64,000 bases of DNA, taken from positions 1-64,000 of the forward strand of contig JBEKBO010000005.1 in the NCBI GenBank assembly GCA_050015355.1. The letters are read 5' to 3'. The stretch comes from CAWBRT01 sp050015355. GTDB taxonomy: Bacteria; Acidobacteriota; Terriglobia; Terriglobales; Acidobacteriaceae. Each line of letters starts with the position of its first letter. Position 1 is the first letter of the stretch. This document shows positions 60,442 through 64,000 of this stretch, in pieces. The notes beneath the pieces are model-generated. The model was not told where the DNA came from and did not search any database. It saw nothing but the letters and a program-made list of their open reading frames with translations. Made by a program: the position numbers and the translations under genes.

Positions 60442-61899
60442 TCAAGGCGTCGTGCTAACGACCGCACATTCCTTCGCTGCCGGTTTGATGTCGTGAACTT
60501 CTACCCAATCAGTCGGGTACTTTCCGGTGTAACACGAAGTACAGAACGTGGTGGGTTGTCCCGGACGCTCGCCGCAAGCCAGACGCATTCCCTCCAGAGA
60601 CAAATACGCCAGCGAATCGGCGCCGATGAAGTCGCGGATTTCGTCCACCGTCTTGGTTGCAGCGATCAACTGGCTGCGAGTTGGCGTATCCACGCCGTAA
60701 TAGCAAGGAGAGATGGTGGGCGGACACGAGATGCGCATGTGAACTTCCTTGGCACCGGCGTCCCGGATCATGCGCACAATTTTCCTGCTGGTAGTGCCGC
60801 GGACGATGGAGTCGTCGAACAGCACCACGCGCTTGCCTTTCAGAACGGCGCGCACCGGGTTTAGTTTGAGCTTCACGCCAAAGTCGCGCACGCGCTGTTC
60901 CGGCTCAATGAAGGTTCGTCCTACATAGTGATTGCGAATCAGCCCGAATTGCAGCGGGATGCCGCTCTCGAAGGAATATCCCATGGCAGCCGTCACGCCC
61001 GAGTCGGGAACAGGAACGACGATGTCTGCCTCGACCGGAGCTTCGCGGGCAACTTGGCGGCCCATCGCCTCGCGCGCTTCCTGCACCGGCACGCCGAAGA
61101 TCAGGCTGTCGGGGCGCGAAAAGTAGACGTGCTCGAAGATACACTTCGACTGCGGCAGCGCCGGGGCATAGCGATACGAGAACACGCCCGAATCATTGAC
61201 TTCGACCAGTTCGCCCGCTTCGATGTCGCGTTCGTAGGTCGCGCCAATCAGGTCGAAGGCGCAGGTCTCGGAGGCAAAGACGATGACATCGCGCTGACCG
61301 TCGCTCGCGGGCATGCGCCCCATGCACAGCGGACGGAACCCACGGGGATCACGGGCGGCGAAAATCGTGTCCGGCGTAATCAGGACTACTGAGCAGGCGC
61401 CTTCAATGCGGCGCAGAGCATCGCTGATCGCGTCCACCAGAGTTTGCTCGGTCGAGTGCGCAATCAGGTGCAGGATGATCTCGCTGTCGCTGGTGGTCTG
61501 AAAGATAGAACCCTGCCGTTCGAAACGCTTGCGAATATCGGCGGCATTCACCAGGTTGCCGTTGTGCGCCAGCGCGATGCGTCCCTTGTTGCACTCCACC
61601 CGGATCGGCTGAGCGTTCAGCAGCGCTGAGTCACCCGTGGTGGAATAGCGCGTGTGGCCGATGGCGAGCCGGCCCGGTACGCGCGCCAGCGTTTCATCGT
61701 TGAAAATATCGGCCACCAGGCCCATGTGCTTGTACAAGAGAATCCGCTCGCCATCCGATGAGGCAATTCCCGCCGACTCCTGACCGCGATGCTGCAAGGC
61801 ATGCAGGCCCAGGTAGGCCAGCGTCGAGGCCTCCGGATGACCCCAGATGGCAACTACCCCACACTCTTCATGAAACTTGTCCGACCTGCTGTTCAGCAT
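60442..61899 (-). CDS. purF: amidophosphoribosyltransferase
   Basis: A 485-residue enzyme that makes phosphoribosylamine from PRPP and glutamine, the first step of purine synthesis. The N-terminal glutaminase has its nucleophile in EECGVVAIWG (Cys 13; a short propeptide is removed), and GHTRYSTTG and LAHNGNLVN form the glutamine site. The PRTase domain has VVLFDDSIVRGTTSRKIVRM. Four cysteines in the C-terminal half (ISCPPTISPCYYG, TTFCTSCYTGKY) match the 4Fe-4S ligand pattern of Bacillus-type PurF, although not every ligand can be checked by eye. It follows purL in the same direction with a 146-bp gap. Confidence 0.95.
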   Translation of the reverse strand: MLNSRSDKFHEECGVVAIWGHPEASTLAYLGLHALQHRGQESAGIASSDGERILLYKHMGLVADIFNDETLARVPGRLAIGHTRYSTTGDSALLNAQPIRVECNKGRIALAHNGNLVNAADIRKRFERQGSIFQTTSDSEIILHLIAHSTEQTLVDAISDALRRIEGACSVVLITPDTIFAARDPRGFRPLCMGRMPASDGQRDVIVFASETCAFDLIGATYERDIEAGELVEVNDSGVFSYRYAPALPQSKCIFEHVYFSRPDSLIFGVPVQEAREAMGRQVAREAPVEADIVVPVPDSGVTAAMGYSFESGIPLQFGLIRNHYVGRTFIEPEQRVRDFGVKLKLNPVRAVLKGKRVVLFDDSIVRGTTSRKIVRMIRDAGAKEVHMRISCPPTISPCYYGVDTPTRSQLIAATKTVDEIRDFIGADSLAYLSLEGMRLACGERPGQPTTFCTSCYTGKYPTDWVEVHDIKPAAKECAVVSTTP

Positions 61900-61910
61900 C
61901 TCTCACCAAC

Positions 61911-62043
61911 ATTTCAGATTTCAGATTTCAGATTGAATACCGCCGGACAATAACGGAATTAAGTAATGATGTCACGGCATAAGTGTTTCAGTAATTGCTG
62001 AAATATCTTTCACTCTGAAATCTGAAATCGAAAATCTGAAATC
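61911..62043. repeat. heptamer inverted-repeat cluster between purL and purF
   Basis: ATTTCAG occurs in tandem at about 61911-61935 and its complement CTGAAAT recurs at about 62019-62041, with a further palindrome TTTCAG-TAATTG-CTGAAA in the middle (about 61987-62004). The whole stretch can fold into a long AT-rich hairpin upstream of purF. It may be a small dispersed repeat or a regulatory hairpin. Confidence 0.45.
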
Positions 62044-62045
62044 CT

Positions 62046-64000
62046 TCAATTTGCATTTCTTTCGCTACCGGCATGCAAGGCAGACTCCAGAGCCGAAGTC
62101 CACGCCTGCTTCAACTCGGCAACCGCGACGGAAACCACCGGCACGCCATCGATGCTGATCTTCAAGCTGCCGCCGACAGTTGTGCCCAGAGGCGTTGCCA
62201 GAACTTCGCGTTGTTTCGCTACTTGTTGGATTCTGACGACGTGAGCTGGGTCGCAGGAAACAAGCACCTGGGATGACATTTCGCCGAACAGCGTCAGGAT
62301 TTTGCTGAGTTTTCCGCCACCTATGTTAATGTCCGCTCCCACTCCATTCGCGAAACACTTCTCGGCCAGCGTAACGGCTAGCCCACCCTCGGAAATGTCC
62401 TTGGCGGAGTCAACGAGACTCTCTGCCGCGAGCTGAATGAGCAGTTGTTGTAGTTTCAGCTCGCCGTCGAGGTCTATGCCCGGCGGATGGCCCCATAGTT
62501 TGCCCAGCACCGTCAGGGCATACTCGGAGGAACCGAAGGCGGCTTCCAGTTCTGAGGCTCGTTCCGGGCCCGAGGCATCAAGCAGCAGCACCGCACGTCC
62601 CTCGCGGAGGAAGCTGGAGCCGACAACCTTCGTAACGTCATCGACGATTCCCACGACTCCCATCACCGGGGTCGGGTAAATACCCTCCCCGAACGTTTCG
62701 TTGTAGAAGCTGACATTGCCTCCGGTGATCGGCGTTCCGAGTTTGAGGCAAGCCTCGCTCATGCCATCGATCACAGCCGAAAATTGGCCCATGATTGGCG
62801 GCTTCTCGGGGTTGCCAAAGTTCAGGCAATTGGTGGCCGCGACCGGACGCGCCCCGGCGCAGGCGACATTGCGCGCGGCCTCGGCCACGGCGTGCATCGC
62901 GCCGAGTCTGGGGTCGAGATAGCACCAGCGTCCGTTGCCGTCGAGCGCCATCGCCAAGCCGTGATTCGTTCCCTTGATGCGAATGACGCCGGCCTCGCTT
63001 CCCGGTCCGATTACGGTATTGGTCTGCACCATCGAATCGTATTGCTCGTGCACCCAGCGCTTGCAGCAAACATTCGGCGATGCCAGCAGCGCCTTGAGGC
63101 TGCCGCCGTAATCCTCGCTCCACGTGATACCGGCGGGAGCGGCTTTGGGCACAGGAGCCGTCCACGGCTCCAGCGGCCGGTTGTAGAGCGGAGCGTCGTC
63201 GGTAAGCGCCTCGTTGGGAATCTCGGCGACCACCTTGCCGTGTTCGAGCACGCGCATCTTGTTCTGCGGAATCACGCGCCCGATGGTTACCGCGTCCAGT
63301 CCCCACTTGCGAAACACGGCGAAGACTTCGCTCTCGCGGCCGCGCTCGGCCACCAGCAGCATGCGCTCCTGCGATTCGCTCAACATGATCTCGTAAGGGA
63401 CCATGCCGGTTTCGCGCTGCGGCACCAGGTCCAGTTCGATCTCCAGTCCAACGCCGCCGCGGCCACCCATTTCGCACGTGGAACACGTCAGGCCGGCAGC
63501 ACCCATATCCTGTATGCCGACCACCGCACCGGTCTCCATGGCCTCCAGGCAGGCTTCCAGCAGCAGCTTCTCCATGAACGGATCGCCCACCTGCACGTTG
63601 GGACGCTTCGCCTCGCTGCCTTCGCTGAATTCCTCGCTCGCCATGGTTGCGCCGTGGATGCCGTCGCGGCCTGTCTTCGAGCCAACATAAATTACCGGAT
63701 TACCGGCGCCGGCCGCCTTGGCATAAAAGATCTTTTCGCGCCGCACCAATCCCAGGGCAAAGGCGTTCACCAAGGGATTGCCGGAGTAGCAGGGCTCGAA
63801 CTTGGTTTCGCCGCCGAGATTCGGCACGCCGAAGCAATTGCCGTAAGAGGCCACGCCGCTGACGACGCCTTCCATGATCGAGTGATTGCGGCTGATCGTC
63901 GCCTGGTCCGTCGCGACGCCGCGCTCGCCGCCGATAGGCCCGAAGCGAAGCGAATCCATGACCGCCACCGGCCGCGCGCCCATGGTAAAAATGTCGCGCA
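62046..64000 (-). CDS. purL: phosphoribosylformylglycinamidine synthase, large subunit; 5' end beyond the window
   Basis: About 650 residues of PurL, which converts FGAR and glutamine to FGAM in purine synthesis with PurQ and PurS. The frame stays open to the right edge (RDIFTMGARPVAVMD is continuous with the family), so the ATG at 63983 is internal and about 95-100 residues are missing. Visible motifs include GGERGVATDQAT, SYGNCFGVPNLGGE, GDPFMEKLLLEACLEAMETG, QDMGAAGLTCSTCEM and the second half's NCLNFGNPEKPPIMGQF, matching the duplicated ATP-grasp-like domains of the small PurL type (about 740 residues). Confidence 0.95.
   Translation of the reverse strand, partial: RDIFTMGARPVAVMDSLRFGPIGGERGVATDQATISRNHSIMEGVVSGVASYGNCFGVPNLGGETKFEPCYSGNPLVNAFALGLVRREKIFYAKAAGAGNPVIYVGSKTGRDGIHGATMASEEFSEGSEAKRPNVQVGDPFMEKLLLEACLEAMETGAVVGIQDMGAAGLTCSTCEMGGRGGVGLEIELDLVPQRETGMVPYEIMLSESQERMLLVAERGRESEVFAVFRKWGLDAVTIGRVIPQNKMRVLEHGKVVAEIPNEALTDDAPLYNRPLEPWTAPVPKAAPAGITWSEDYGGSLKALLASPNVCCKRWVHEQYDSMVQTNTVIGPGSEAGVIRIKGTNHGLAMALDGNGRWCYLDPRLGAMHAVAEAARNVACAGARPVAATNCLNFGNPEKPPIMGQFSAVIDGMSEACLKLGTPITGGNVSFYNETFGEGIYPTPVMGVVGIVDDVTKVVGSSFLREGRAVLLLDASGPERASELEAAFGSSEYALTVLGKLWGHPPGIDLDGELKLQQLLIQLAAESLVDSAKDISEGGLAVTLAEKCFANGVGADINIGGGKLSKILTLFGEMSSQVLVSCDPAHVVRIQQVAKQREVLATPLGTTVGGSLKISIDGVPVVSVAVAELKQAWTSALESALHAGSERNAN

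Noticed and set aside
1..64000. CRISPR arrays, phage genes, toxin-antitoxin pairs or insertion sequences
   Set aside because: None seen: no regular spaced repeats, no transposase, integrase or phage structural proteins.

Overview
The window looks like chromosome of a free-living Gram-negative member of the Acidobacteriota (Terriglobia-like). Pointers are the VWFA-type secreted protein of the kind abundant in that phylum, many secreted TPR and NHL-repeat proteins, outer-membrane beta-barrels, a TonB-like protein, system II cytochrome c maturation and moderately GC-rich DNA. Taxonomy is inferred, because the window has no rRNA. No tRNA, CRISPR array, insertion sequence or phage gene was seen.

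Layout. 1-6 kb: a partial TonB-like gene, a UDP-galactopyranose-mutase-like flavoprotein, a membrane-anchored TPR protein, a two-gene VWA/secreted-protein operon behind a candidate sigma-54 promoter, and a Nudix hydrolase. 6.4-13.4 kb: one tightly packed minus-strand operon for a surface glycan (NeuB-like synthase, KdsC-like phosphatase, TPP enzyme, a 56-codon FkbM remnant, SDR epimerase, FkbM methyltransferase, GT2, GtrA). 13.7-21.1 kb: three polytopic membrane proteins, two of them convergent paralogues, plus an NHL protein behind a strong sigma-54-like promoter and a second copy of the membrane-anchored TPR gene.

21.2-31.2 kb holds the most striking locus: a minus-strand cluster of a 16-haem cytochrome, an NHL propeller, a tetrahaem cytochrome followed by an intra-cluster terminator, a parvulin-type isomerase, a 610-residue outer-membrane beta-barrel, a second NHL propeller and a 12-haem cytochrome with one CX3CH motif. 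It has the parts of a trans-outer-membrane electron conduit, possibly with an extracellular cytochrome filament (compare Geobacter OmcE/OmcS loci). Divergent to it lie resB and ccsA, which attach haem to such proteins, then a histidine kinase and an NtrC-type sigma-54 activator. Convergent hemA (haem synthesis) follows. The neighbourhood therefore makes haem, attaches it, and builds a cytochrome system.

39.5-45 kb: Ogt, an OmpA-like protein, a dGTPase-like HD hydrolase and a large TPR protein. 45.3-60.4 kb: an exopolysaccharide-type locus with two divergent arms. The minus arm holds a polytopic membrane protein and three small exported proteins. The plus arm holds a 1411-residue TPR/beta-barrel protein (PelB/BcsC-like layout), a GT4 glycosyltransferase, a nucleotidyltransferase-like protein with a left-handed-helix tail, a STAS protein, a Wzx-like flippase, two unknowns and a thymidylate-kinase-like protein. 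This mixes a synthase-type outer-membrane exporter with a flippase. 60.4-64 kb: purF and a 5'-truncated purL.

A family of palindromic intergenic elements centred on TCTAGA recurs at about 0.5, 42.6, 45.3, 46.7 and 59.5 kb. A different nested palindrome lies at 37.6 kb.
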